Assembly: GCA_032207245.1 (NCBI GenBank)
Contig: CM063503.1
Span: 104,842,256-104,906,255, forward strand
DNA: 64,000 nucleotides
Source of the DNA: Pardosa pseudoannulata
Taxonomy: Eukaryota > Arthropoda > Arachnida > Araneae > Lycosidae
Direction: 5' to 3'
The stretch's first letter is position 1; each line of letters starts with the position of its first letter. The notes under the pieces are model-generated. The model saw only the letters and a program-made list of their open reading frames with translations. It searched no databases and had not been told where the DNA came from. Positions 29,971 to 48,603 of the stretch are shown here, piece after piece. A program made the translations under genes and the position numbers.

Positions 29971-30900
29971 TTCATGCTTACCATTTTTGTTCTACTGAAA
30001 GCTGTATAATGATTGCTCAAGCGGGGAATACATGTTTATGAAATTAGCTCTCCTTCAATGCTGAAAAATTGGAGATAACTGAGAAAACAATAGAATACAA
30101 TTTAACTTACATCATTTTCCATATACACGCATAGAGTGCTTTTCAACGAACTCGATTCATAATAAAATATGATATAACTTTTAGGATAAATATATATATT
30201 TCCATGTATGCAATGTTTAGTTTCAGTTGATTATTGCATATATTTCTTAATACATTGCTTTTATGATAATTAAAAGATAAAATAGTTCTGTAGATTCCGA
30301 ATTTTGAGAAAACGTCTATCAGTCATGTGCAGCGACGGATTTATTTATTTCTTTTTTCTTTAATAGGGTGTTTACATCTTAATACTAAAGGGAATTGGGT
30401 AGTTGTTCGATAAGTAAGCTTTTAGTTTAATTACGTTAGTTTTTTTGTTTGTAAAAAACATTAACAACTAATTAACTTTAGCGTTAATTAATGACTTTCA
30501 ATTTTCGTTTATTGATGGTTTTTTCTTCATATTTTTTCTATTTATTTTAGTTCTGTATTTCCTTTCAACTTGTTACCAACGGAATGCTATTTGATTAAAA
30601 TATTTTATGAAACGTATTAATCATAACAATCTTATGCCTTACTTATTCCGTATATTTAAAGATGGTGAGTAAACAAATTTACTCGAGATACTTTTATAGA
30701 TCTTTGAATTTAATTAAAATCTAGATTATTTTAAAATTTTATTTTAGTGAATATTATAATATCTGTGTCTGCAGTTTTTCTATTTTTGAGAAAAAAAAAC
30801 GACAGCATTTAATCCTAAATGTCTTAAAAAGAGTATTGTAAAAAAAAAACTATTATTGTAAACATTGTATTATTGTTTTGAGGCAAAATATTTGTAGAAA

Positions 30901-31136
30901 TATCTATGCTTCATCCCCAGTAATAACATTTTGCAAACACTGTTAATAATTTCATAATTTTTCAAAACAGCTTGAGAAACCTTCACTCAGAAAGAGTTTT
31001 AGTCTTCAGGCAATATTCTTGGGACAATCATCTAGCAAATCCTTGGATAAAAAGGTAAATGACAGTGTTTGTAGAATTTAATAAGACCGACACTTAACGA
31101 AAACACATTTGACAGTCTGTTTACAATAGTTCTTTT
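30901..31136 (-). pseudogene. mariner-type transposase relic, copy 2 (partial)
   Basis: This segment aligns with 29566-29803 over its whole length, with roughly one difference in ten bases by eye, and covers only the middle of the transposase. The motif here reads NVITGDEA*IF, keeping the catalytic TGDE that copy 1 has lost. It is otherwise more broken: indels around 31050 disrupt the RIVPR region. Similarity stops sharply at both ends. It is either a second insertion of the same family or a local duplication of copy 1, in the same orientation and about 1.3 kb away. Confidence 0.8.
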
Positions 31137-32170
31137 AAAGCTTTTTAGAATATAACAGATTGTAAGCTTCAAACATAAAATATTGAAAAATATTTTGAAA
31201 ATTTGAATTGTTTTTTCATTTACAAAAATTCAACTGTAAAATTGTATTTTTTGCTAAATTTACTAAAAAAGGAAAAAAATCCTGTATTATAAAATCTCTC
31301 ATAACTGAAATATATTTAAGACATCTCACATTAACTTGCGTATAAATAGACCGTTGAGCTTGTATTGCACTAAAATAACTTTATTATTTGGAAGTATAGT
31401 TGAGTTAATGCCAATCAAGTCATTGAAAAAAAAATGCACTAAATAATATAAAATTCCTTTTTAAATTAACCTAATTTACACATTTGGTTCAATTTATAGT
31501 AATATCTTCAAAAATAATTTTTGTTGAAATAGCATAATTATTATAAGACTAATAAATGTGAACCCCTGTTTATTACCTAGGCCCTCCAGTTAGAGGCCTA
31601 GAGCTTAAATCTCTAGGAAATTCGTAATTAACCCATTACTAACTGAAAAAGTCCGACATGTAAATTCTTCATATATTATATTTCGACATGTAAATTATTT
31701 AGAAAACCTTATACTAGTAAGAATTCAATTTATTTCATAGATACTTAAAATATTGTAATTTGTAATCAATAAAAACTGTCGGAAAACTATCAGTAACATG
31801 GCATTAGTGTCCAAGCTTCTACTTTTGAAAAAATAAAGTCAGAGGCACCGTAAACTATATTCTTTATAAGTGAAATGAAAATCTTTTATTTGAGTAAAAA
31901 TAATAGAAACAAGAACAGTACTGTATTTTAGTTTTTCCCTCTTAAGAACTAGAAAGCGTAGACAAACCGAAATTATATTGTGTCTAGAGTTCTAGACTAT
32001 CTTAATAAGACTGCCTATTATATTTTTAAGACTGGCTATTGTACTGGTCATTATCGTATTAAAGAAATAACATCCATTTTTTTCAAGTTTCTCATGATCA
32101 TGCACCTGTACTATTTGAAAAGTGATCGTTTTTAAAATTATAGTGATTTTATTAGTGGATAATTTAGATC
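31137..32170. other. AT-rich spacer with one short hairpin
   Basis: No gene. At about 31581-31604 a CTAGGCC...GGCCTAG inverted repeat forms a short stem, without any further sign of an RNA gene. Confidence 0.4.
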
Positions 32171-32180
32171 AAAGTATTGG

Positions 32181-32370
32181 TTTGGTTTGTTTGGAGAGCT
32201 GTAATCTTTTGTTTTGATCACGAAGTCCTGATATTTTATGAGACCGGGACCTATTGGTTAAAGCCGATTCTGAACGGCTACGAACATCCATACCAGCAGA
32301 GGGATTCGAATCCACGAACACCAGTACCAAAGGGCAGGGCTCTATCATTCGTCCATGGTTTGTCATCATG
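32181..32370 (-). mobile_element. tRNA-derived SINE (SINE-A4)
   Basis: The family body (GAGACCGGGACCTA, AAAGCCGATTCTGAACGGCTACGAA) is well kept, as is the B box ggattcgaatcc on the minus strand (one change from the best copy). The tggtttggtttg 3' end is present. A 7-bp direct repeat, gtattgg, at 32174-32180 and 32371-32377 may be the target duplication; it is short and overlaps the element's own TTGG, so the left boundary is uncertain by a few bases. Confidence 0.85.
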
Positions 32371-32377
32371 GTATTGG

Positions 32378-33210
32378 ATATGTGTTTATAACAGACTTTT
32401 TTAAGTCTGGTAAATTTGTCCGAATTAGAAGATTTCTGATATTTTATCAATCAAATACAGTTGGTGTGGGGCTTAATTATTCATAACCATCTACGGTTTA
32501 TTATTAGTTTTTTAGATTATTTTTTAAACAATTTGTGATAATAGTCTAGTTTTTTAAATTTAATGCTAAAAAAAGGAGATTCATGTGCAATTTTAATCGA
32601 TTGCTAAATTAAAATTCTTTTAAGAAAGGAAGGGTATTTTATACTGGGATATGTTTTGAAAAATATTAATGCTACTAATTGTTTTGTGTGGTATATTGTG
32701 TTAATAACTATCAATTTTGATCTATGACAGTTCCATATTCCTATAAGATTTAGACGGAAAGTATTAAAATAGTTGGCAATTTTTTCGAAAAAGCCAAAAA
32801 CGAAACAGTCACGATGAAAGGAAATGATGCTAAAAAAAGGGCACAAAATTTACAAATTTAATCAAATATTTAATACATTAATTCAGTGTTTTAATAAACT
32901 ACCAAATTTTTGACTTTACCAAAAATTTTTTACCAAAAATGACTTTTTTAAGATATTCCTTCATTTACTTCAACAAAAGCGGTTTTAATGCTCCTTGCAG
33001 TTTTCTTAATGGGTTAAACATAAACGAATTCGTTCAGTTAAATAATCTGAAATGAAAAATAAATGTCTTATATATTTAGCGATCTTTAATTGTTGCAAAA
33101 ACTTACAAAGTAGGATAGTTAAAAGCACTATCAAGCATTCTATAGGATTTATTTTAGATCAAATGAAATACTGATTCATTCAGTAAAAAATTGCAGCAAC
33201 TGTAAAGAAA
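32378..33210. other. AT-rich spacer, nothing recognised
   Basis: The minus-strand frame at 32604-32846 is of chance length and has no recognisable domain. Confidence 0.4.
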
Positions 33211-33496
<286 letters not shown>

Positions 33497-33499
<3 letters not shown>

Positions 33500-36021
33500 T
33501 GATAAAAATAGATACATAGGATTTTAATCATATTAGTTTTCATATAATGTTTGTTTAGTTTTAATTTGTCTCTTTAAAAATATGTCAGTTTGCTTTAGAT
33601 ACACACCCTTTTCATTTATGATTAAGTAATTTTATCCGAGAAAGTAATTAAGGTCCAATCTTTTAAAAAACAATTCAAATTACAGCGGTGTTTTAAGTCA
33701 TTTACATAAAATTACCATGGATTTAGTAAATTTAAAGAGTAGAACACTTTCTTTGCTAGAAGAGATCTTTAAACTTCAATAATTTGATTCGTAGATTAAG
33801 AAACAACGTTATGCCTAGGACTTCATGTTATAGCAAATAAAAGATGTAAAAATGCCGGAGGGGACATTTGTGACTACACTAATCCTTTTTTAATTGAAAA
33901 GAACTCGAAAATATATTGATGGAATATAAATTCGCTTCTGTAATTTTAAACGAGTTCGTGGTTAGCCAATTAGCATCGCTTACTTCGGGCTGATAGATCC
34001 ATCTTTATTAAGTTGTCAAAGAAAGTGTTTAATTGACGTTTCTTTACGTAATTACAACTCATTTTGCAACGTCAATCTGAAACTCTTGAAAATTATTTCC
34101 ACCTCTTTAATTTGATAACAAATTGTAACGTAAAGTAATTTAAAGTAAATATACATAACGAACATTTTTTTAAATTTGAAGTGTTTATTTGTAATTTATT
34201 AATTTTCTCTTAATCCCAAAAGTCAAGTTTGATTTTGAAATATTGATAACTTGATTCATCTGTTTCACATTGTATTTGTAATTGAAAAATGCTTAGTAGG
34301 AACTCTTTAATAGAATTTTCTTAAATTCCAAATTAAACTTCATCTCGGCAGATTTAATATGTTAACGATAATAACATAATTTCAAAATATACGTAAAATC
34401 CATTTAAGACAAACCTGTTAAAATTTGAGGAGTTAAATTAAATTCTAGGATAAACCACTCTGAAGTGACTTTAAATTATTTTTATATAGGTGAAATAAAT
34501 ATGGAAATGATTTATATCAGAAAAAAAGGAAGTGTTCTATGCAGACAAAAAAAATATTAAATGGAATTTAGTTTTTAATTAAAATGAAAGTGAAATGCGG
34601 CATTTGGTGTCGTTACAAAAAGGAAGCTCCTTTGAAAGTAATTATTATCAAATAAAGCTTGATTTTGTGAAATGTAAAGGATGTGATGCTATCTGTGTAT
34701 ATAAAAGATTTCTCAAAAATAACATTTACGTTTAACACGTTTTTATAAATATACCTGCTGTGATCCTTAGACCATGATTGATTACAGGTAATTGGCGATT
34801 AACTCTCAGGAATATATTTTATGATAGATATTTTGGAGTTAGGTTTAGCTGTATGATAAAACCAGATAAAAGTCATGTTTACACCATGTTGGTTAAGAGT
34901 TAATACTCAGTTAAATACTATACTATTATATATCAGTTAAAAGGAAATTAGCCTTACAAAACTATAAAGAATCTTTGTTTTATTTGGGACGAATTCTAAA
35001 ACAATGCAAATTATTAACAAACAACTTCCAGAAGTATGTTTAAGAATTTGTAAAATACATGAAAATCTATAATAATACTTTTAAAGTATACATAAAAATA
35101 TATTGTGAGTAGTCTTACTTATTGTTCATTAAATCATGCTTTTAAACAATCCGCTTAGGATCTCGAAGAAAAATAAAATGTTTTTAGTAATGATACAGCT
35201 CTGGAAAGTTAAGAAATATTTAATTGAACTTGAAAAATACAGAAAGCAATAACTTGAACCATTAAAGATGGATTTTCACAATGTTTAAACAGGAATGTCT
35301 TTCTAACTATCAAACAAAAACCAATCAGTAATTAATGAATTTAAGCTAATTGTAATAAAATTGTTCTCTTTGTGTAGATTTTCTAAAAATTCATCGTTTA
35401 TGAAAGTTTTTCATATCTCATCCTTAAGTAGACTTCTAAATTCTAAAGCTATCAGATTGGAGATTTAGACCACTTTCAAGTACAACTAAGTACAACTAAT
35501 TTACATACTTAGTATGTTCTATACTAATTTTTTTACTATACTTATGAAGTACATATAAAGTTTTAAACTCAGATAACTAAAAGAATTTTTTTAATGTACT
35601 ATCTATTTTCAACTGCCCCTTGCTTTTGAATTTCAATTTTTTCTGCTTAAATTATCATACTATTACTTTAAAATATAGTTTAAAAAATTATCCTTTTCGG
35701 ATATTTCTTAAAAAAAAAAGTTTAAATTTTAGCAGATTTGTTTCTTTAAAGACACCTTGAAATGGTCTTGTACGCTTTGTGTTGTACAAGCTAGTAAGTT
35801 ATATATTTTAAAATCCCGAATGTTTTGGAGCAAGTTCTTAATTCTATATAATTTTTGAATAAGGTTGAATATATTCAATATAAATATACTTGGACTCTCA
35901 TCTATTTATCTCATCTTTAATATATTAAAGATTTGAGTTGAAAACTACAAAAATATTTTCCATTTGAATAACTTTAAAATAATTCTTTTCCAATATGGCA
36001 TAAACTAGCAGGTTAAGACTT
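33497..36021. other. AT-rich spacer, nothing recognised
   Basis: No gene or element was found. A less AT-rich patch at about 33940-34090 contains several ATTA/TAAT cores of the kind homeodomain proteins bind, but such cores are expected by chance in this composition. Confidence 0.4.
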
Positions 36022-36194
36022 GTTTGGTTTGGAGTGCCACGGTTTACTTCTTTACTACACGATGCTAATGATACCGAGACCTACTACTTAAAATCGATTT
36101 CGAACGGTTATGATTATCCTTCCAATCACTGGGAATCGTACCCGTAAACTCTACCGAAGAACATCGTGCTACTCATTCGGCTATCTTTCGACTT
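36022..36194 (-). mobile_element. tRNA-derived SINE, most decayed copy (SINE-A5)
   Basis: gtttggtttggagtgccacgg at the left and the ACCGAGACCTACTACTTAAAATCGATTTCGAACGG-like body place it in the family, in the same orientation as the other copies. The B box on the minus strand has drifted (complement near 36131-36143). Only a 5-bp candidate duplication (gactt) is visible, so age has probably erased the original one. Confidence 0.8.
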
Positions 36195-39100
36195 CCTCTA
36201 AAGAAGAGCAGTCTATTGTTCACCAAATAACTGCTTTGAACGTATGATTCGAATAAGAATGATGTTTTGAACTTATCTGCATTATGCATATTGACAAATT
36301 ATTTTCGAAATAAAATCTTCTAAAAAATATTACTTTCGATAACAGAAATATGAAATTATTCTTAGAAAATTGCCAAAAAATTTAAAAACCGCTCCGAATT
36401 TTAGAAAAGAGGTGAATGGTTTTTACCATATAAATGTTATTCAATAAAAAAGATGCACTGTAATTATTTCTCATTTATGCACGAAAAGTACAAAAACGTA
36501 AAAGTGTAAAGAAAGAAGATGTTGAACAAATTCGCAATCTACACCAGAGAAATATCTTTTCATTATTCTTAACAATTTCATTTTTATTCCGTAAGGACGT
36601 TAACTCTCACGCAAGTAATGTAGATGAAGAAAACAATTTCCCTTTTTATCCTGCTCGTTCTTCGTTTAAAATAATTGCTTAATTTTTATTAATTGCAGCT
36701 TGTCAAATATGACGCATAGTTTGTACTATAAAAAGGTCTTTATAGCCATGTTCTTGTAAATTCTAAAGCTGTTCACTCTCATGTTTTTCATCATTTTCTC
36801 GTGTTACACGATGTATTATTTTTTCTAATGGCATGTTCTCCTTTTTTTATTTATTGCACCGCTTCTATAAGATTTTAAAGATGGTGAGAGATTGGTATCA
36901 TTTCCCTATTAGTTACATTCTTCATGAAACTGATTATCGAAGTAGAAAAAATCTTAATAAATATTCCAAATATTTATTTATCTTTCCTGAAAATACATTA
37001 TTTATGTTTCTTTTTTGCATTAAATTTAAAGGAAAAGCTGTTTTTAAATATCATTATTATTGTTTGCGAAGTTCTGCATACCAAACGAGTTTAAAGAATT
37101 TTTTTTTACCTTATTAAAGACAAGTAAAGTTTGATGTTATATTTACAATAGGTAAAATATATAAAAATAACTAAAAAATCTAAAAATAGGTTCTAGGCAT
37201 TTGTAAGATTTGTTAAGTTCAAAATACATACAAATTAATTAATAGAAATAAAGCGAAAGCACAATGGACAACTGTTTTGTAGCTAAATAAATTGTTTTCT
37301 TTGGTTGTAGAGCAATAAAAATTGTTAAAGTTCTAGTTTTAATTTTAAAAGTTTAAAGTAGAATATTTAATTTTTTCATACAATGCGAACGTAGGCGCCT
37401 GGGAAACCTGAAATAGTACTTTACTAATCAACATATTATACTTTGAGACACACATTTATTGAATAAGTAAGGAAACATAAATGCATTACAAAAGTAACTT
37501 GAAATAGTTTACCATTTAATGAAATTAACATTTGAAATATTGGACTACATAACTGCATAATCATGCAGAACTGTGAACGTGTGTAGGTTAAAGAGTATAT
37601 ATGATTAATACATTTCTAAATGATCAATTGCATTTAATTACTGAATACTAATAAGACCATTTATGACGGAATCCTGCATTAATAACTTTAAAAGTAAAAA
37701 AGAACAGTTTTTAACATTCGCAAAATAAAATATACTAATCCATACTTTTAAATCTCATTATAATAAGATTTAAAAGCATTTATATGATTTCATATGGAAT
37801 CGGGAGTGCATATTAATACACTTAACTTTTAATTAATTTATGAAAAATGTAAGTAGATTAAATTTGAAGTAACATAATTTATGCATTTTTAGATGAAATA
37901 GTCGATAGATTTTAAAAAGTATGAATTGTAAAAAGTTATTAACTAAAGCGAGTCAAATCGTTTGAACGTCGTCTCATTTTAAGTAATATCACTGATTTAT
38001 ATTTAATTTGATTTGAATGCATAATTGTATTTTCCTTAATTCAAAAATCACAAGAAATATATTATTGTGAAATAAAACTCTCTTAAAGGTTGAAAATAAA
38101 TGTAATTAAATATTCTTGTGATAGAAAATGCATGTAATAAGAACTGCACTTAATCCTACATAACAAGTTTGTGTTTTTTAAAATTCAATTTTATATTTAG
38201 CGATGACAGGAAGATTAAGAAAGCATTGCAAATTGAATTCAAGCTCTTTTGAAATAAATAATTGATAAAAATAGTCAGAAAAATTTCATGAATATGAAGC
38301 GTAATTAAGTGATACCTTAATTCTTGTCAAATGCAATGTTTAATAAATACCTTTTAAACGCTTTGACGTGAGTTGATTTATTTGTGAAACTGAAATTGGC
38401 TTAAATGAATGTCTTAAAATATTCCAAAGATTACTTTTTTTTGAAAAAATTTAATTTATAGAGCAATATTCTTATGTAATGAAATTATACTTCTCGCAGC
38501 ATAATAGAATGCAATTTATATGACAATATGGTATGATGAATTTTTATTGTAATTTAGAATAATTTAATGACTTTGCTTTGTGGATTAAGTAAATTCACAA
38601 AATAATCCATTGGACCTCTCTGATTTTACTGGCACATATCTACTAAAACAGCCAGTTTATACCTGCTTATCTACAGGAATTCTCTTTAAAATTTGTTAAA
38701 ATACATCAGATATTTTAAAAATTAGTAAATACTAAATAAGGGTATTATTTGAAATGTGTCAAAACTTTTTGAATACTTCCGATATATATCAAGTATTCAT
38801 TAATATTATTGTTGTTAAAACTGTTCAAATAAAACAAAAACCCCAATAGTACTGAATATAACTTATGTCCTACGCTAGTAAAAAATTTAAAATTGACTAA
38901 AATATATGAAGCATTTATAAAACTAGTCACCAGCAGTTAAGTCAACATACTTCATTATCAAGGAAACAGCAAATAATAACATTCCTGTGTAACCTGCGAG
39001 AACGCGCGTCGGCGCTAGCATTATAAAACATTCCATACAAAATAACCGAATAAAAATAAACTTTTCCATATTTACAATAGCTAATTAATAGGTCTTCTAG

Positions 39101-39734
39101 ACAACAATAACATACACTTCCACAATTTTCTCTGAATATTTTTCTCAGAAAGAGATACTTTCAATTTATTCGGACTCCAGAGATCCAGTGTACTCACGTA
39201 CACTTTTGCATTTTTATTAAGTGTTTGCAGTCGGATGAGAGTTGCTGTGAAAAATACATCGTTATTTGATTAAAATAATGAAATATAATGAAATATAAAC
39301 ATGGGATTTAACTTTTTAACTTGTGTGTCTTATGTTTGGGTATTCGGAATGCTAATAAAAAAGATCTTCAGTTCAAAATACTTTTAAAAATTAATAGATC
39401 AAATACTCCGAAATATATTTTAAACAAGACAACAAAAGCAATTTTGTTAATATTTGGATGAGAAAAATTTTAACGGGCCTCAGAGGCAAGGCGAGCGTTC
39501 TGGAGTAACTAATATAAACGAACTAAAAAAAATACGGTATTCTAGCATGTTACTTTCTATCATGCATAGAGTAAAATAATATTTACTAAATAGATATTGT
39601 TAATCAGCATTATTAAATGTAATTTTTACAAATATTTAACGATGCTAATTCAGAAGATTCCTTCTTTCATTGAGGAACAAGTGATATCAATGTTTTATTT
39701 ATTAAGTCGTCGTCACACTTTAACTAAATCTAAA
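36195..39734. other. AT-rich spacer with a CpG-rich patch
   Basis: No gene found. At 38989-39022 a short GC- and CpG-rich sequence (tgtaacctgcgagaacgcgc and following) stands out in otherwise AT-rich DNA. It starts with TGTAACCTGCG, like the left end of the insert at 28665, and may be a scrap of that element. The frame at 36833-37117 is of chance length. Confidence 0.35.
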
Positions 39735-40045
39735 TCAGTTAGGAGCATTGTCTTTCTCTACAGGTGTTCCATTTAATAACCAGTAAGCGTTGACCCAAAT
39801 TTCATCATTTAAACATTCGGTTACAAAAGCCATGTTTTTATTTTTCCACCGTGATAATACACAGAATAAAAATAGGTGTCCATTTCACAAGTATCCAGAA
39901 AACAAGTGTAGATAATAGGTGACAACATGTTTTCCCTTTGCATGAAATTCATAACACATCTGGCTAATAGTATTTCATGTGTTGTAATGAAAGACACACA
40001 GGAAGTGCAAAGCGTGATCCAGACAAATGAAATGACAAGATACAT
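39735..40045 (-). other. Two overlapping unassigned open frames, possible old exon
   Basis: A 74-codon frame (40045 to 39821) overlaps a 32-codon frame (39833 to 39735) read in another phase. The second has a composition unusual for this DNA, including NDEIWVNAYWLLNGTPVEKD. Joined by a single frameshift they would form one reading frame of about 100 residues with several cysteines and aromatics. I recognise no family. It might be a pseudogene or diverged exon, or chance. Confidence 0.15.
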
Positions 40046-45180
<5,135 letters not shown>

Positions 45181-48100
45181 TAAGATTATTATTTCACTTA
45201 ATCTATGCACTTTTTAATTAAACAAGATTGATATCTCTGTGAGATGTTGTATTGTTAGAAGGTGTACTTAATTAAATTTCTTATTCAGTGTAAAATTCAT
45301 TATATCTTTTATTGGTAATATTATAAAAGTGTCTATTATAATGTAGGTTGTATGAAAATTAGTTAAAATTATCACGGGTATGTCCAACAAATACATAAAT
45401 ATGTAAATACATATATAACACATAAAAAGCCATGCCGATAGAAAATCACAAAATAGTGAATTTCACATACTTTCTGTTTCACTACTTTCAAGTTTATCTC
45501 AATTTGACACTAAGTTATTCGCTAATTCTTTGCTCAGATTTGAATACTCTAAGAACTGTATTAAAGGTTAAGATACTCTTCAAAAATGCATTTTACAATC
45601 AGTCACTTTCCTTACTCTAGACATTTTAATGAAGAAGGCCAGATAGTTTTTACTGAATCCAGACGCCTTTGATGTTCTGATTTTAGCCTCACTGTTGATA
45701 TCACTAATTACCAAAGACAATTAATTTGAATAGTACAGAAAGATACGACCCGTTTAAATTCCTAAGCATTATCAATTGCAAGCCTACAGTTAATGAATAA
45801 TTTATAATTTAGCTTGGAAAGGATTTCTATACCATGAATAACTTCCTTCTGAACTTCCCGGAAGGATGAAGACTGTGTAGCTCATGAAAGAAACAAAATG
45901 ATTAATTTTGGGATGGAATAAAATATCCTTTTCGTTAAAGTATGTTAGAAATTTATTCTTATTTCTCGGGGGTTTAAAAAACTGTAATGACTTTCAAAAG
46001 AATCGCATCTTTTTGAAATCAACGTGTTGACTAGAAATGCTTTTAATTAATGATTAATATGAGAAGTAATTTGAGTTGAAAGTTAATACTAATGTTGAGA
46101 CTTATGTTTCAAAAGAGTATTATTCAGCTGTAATATGAATAAAAGTTGCAGCTTAGTTCGTTTCAAATATTAACAATCAGCATTGGGAGACTTACTCATA
46201 CATAATCATAAATATTGTCTGGTTTTTACTAAAAACTTAAATGTTCTAAGAATCTCAGTGGATTCTCTCAGAAAAGCTGTATAATAAGGAAGCTGTTATG
46301 TTTTAAAATATTGCAGACAAAGGGATTTTTTATCTGCATAAGAAGATAATTATGAGTGCAATAATAAACCAACATCCAGCATTGAAGATATTTTGAAATT
46401 CAAAGCCTTAAAATTTCGCAAACGGACGATGAAGAATATTAATTCATAAAATTTAAAAAGTCATTTCTTTGATTTTCAAGCATATCGCATTCTTTTGAAA
46501 TCCTTCATTAGTATGCATAAAGGTATTTAAAAATTTAAGATCAAGATTTTGCGAATATATAATCTTACATTTATTTTTTTTAATTTGAATGAAACCACAT
46601 TCAAAAGTGTGTGGTTTATAATTGATATTTTAATTCACATGTTATATTCAATTCTACATAACTAGTATATAACAAAAAGTAATGTTTTAAAAGAAAGAAA
46701 TAAATAGGAAAATTATATAAATTCTACTATATATTTCTTTACTTTTATTATTTAAACTAGTATTGAATATGATGTCGAAACCATTTTAGATCAATGAAAG
46801 AACTAGCTTGATTCTCAAATTAGATACATTTATTTTTCAACTTACATTAAAGCGGTTTAAAATAGCTTAGACTTTTATAAGGACTGCTTTTATATGGTAT
46901 ATATGTTTTTAAAGCTATGTGATGGAAAACGTTGTCTTGTAAACATTTATATGTCTTTCAGCCAAAATTTCTTAGAAGGTATCGTAAAATGTTTGTCCCA
47001 TCTGATACCTTCCAGACACTTATGCTTAATATAGAGAGATAGGAGTATGTTTCAGGATGTTATACATTGTTGTTTAGAAACTACAATAAAACTTGTTGTC
47101 AGATACGAAATCGTTATGATATCACTCAAACTTTTCGGAGGGCAAGGATGGCTTGGTTACACTATATTTGTCTCCCTTTTAGTCCTTTGTTACAAATAAT
47201 ATTCTTTTTCTTTCAGGCGTATCGTGCCACATTTTTGTAACACTTTTATTGTTCAAATCAATTATATAAACTTACATATTACATGAAATTTCTTACAAAT
47301 TTCATTTTACGAATTTCCTATTGAATTAATTAATTTAGAATAATTTCTTTATACAGCGTAACAAAAAAGACTTTTGTGTTTAAAATTAACTATATTTTTT
47401 AAATAATCTAACCGAACTGGAAGACACTTTACAAAAGGGAAAGTTAGGAAATAGTATAAATAGTATAGTTTTTAGAAGACCTATATTACTAATAAGCGAA
47501 TGAAAAGTATGTGAAACATCAAACTATTGAAAAATAAAAATAACTTACTTTTCGCCCAAAGAAAAATCATTGCTTAAATAACTGTGTGCTCTTCTTTTGC
47601 AATCTATTCGCTAGAACCTCCAGTATTTGTTAGAACCACTGCAAACGGAAAATTCAAAACACGAGAAATCAGTTTACTAATGTAGTTAGTTAAATGAGCT
47701 TTGTAAATAATAATGGCGTTCAGCAAATCAGGGAAGATCCTTTTTTCAAAGGTGTTAAGGATTGAGTTCTTAGAAATTTTAGATATCAAGTGCATCCTTT
47801 AAAACTCCATATGAAATCAACGTTTCAATTAAAGTGTAACGTTAATTTTGTGTATATCGAAGTGAAGAGAGATTTACCCCAAACTACTATTGGTATTTCG
47901 TAAGGTGATTATATATTACTAAATGCGCACCACGACCGGTACATCTTATTGATCGTTACGCTACTGAAGGTTCAATCATTTCATATTTGCACTGATAGAC
48001 ACAAATTGGGCAATTAATTCATTTTATGTATTATAAATCAAATTAAAGTACTATGATTATTCTTTTAAAAGCCAATTTTTTTCTACTTGTATATGGTTTT

Positions 48101-48534
48101 CTATAATTTATGCAATATATATACAGGATTGAACATTATCTATAGTTAAAAAAACTAATTTCATTGCTCTAAGATAATTAAGATACATATAAATATATTT
48201 TGCTCATATTATGTGTCTAGAAGTCTTCTATATATATATTTAACTAAATGATTTTAAATATAAATACGTGATAATTAAATATAATATTTCCATTCTAATT
48301 GGAAGACTTTTAGAAACTTTGTAAGCCAGACCCTGTAAGTAAAATAAAAAAAAGTTTTATTTTTTATTAAAGGTATTTCTTACAAAACTGTCTCATTAAA
48401 ACGTTCACCCCAAGGATTGTAGTTTGTTTTTAAAACATTTTAATTTGAACGTTTTATTAGAATTAATGTTTATTTCAGGAGTTAAACTGTAGGTATTATA
48501 CACATGCACACAATACACATATGTATAAATTATG

Positions 48535-48538
<4 letters not shown>
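45181..48538. other. AT-rich spacer, nothing recognised
   Basis: A 9-bp inverted repeat, GAAGGTATC/GATACCTTC (46975-46983 and 47004-47012), is the only structure noted. Frames at 45432-45620 and 47604-47795 are of chance length. Confidence 0.4.

Positions 48539-48601
<63 letters not shown>
48539..48601. repeat. (AT)n microsatellite
   Basis: A pure AT array, preceded by a short ACACAT-rich stretch. Confidence 0.92.

Positions 48602-48603
<2 letters not shown>

Noticed and set aside
31581..31604. CTAGGCC/GGCCTAG stem as a structured RNA
   Set aside because: Only seven pairs with no further helices or conserved motif.
33940..34090. Cluster of ATTA/TAAT cores as a homeodomain-bound enhancer
   Set aside because: Such cores are abundant by chance in AT-rich DNA and nothing else supports regulation.
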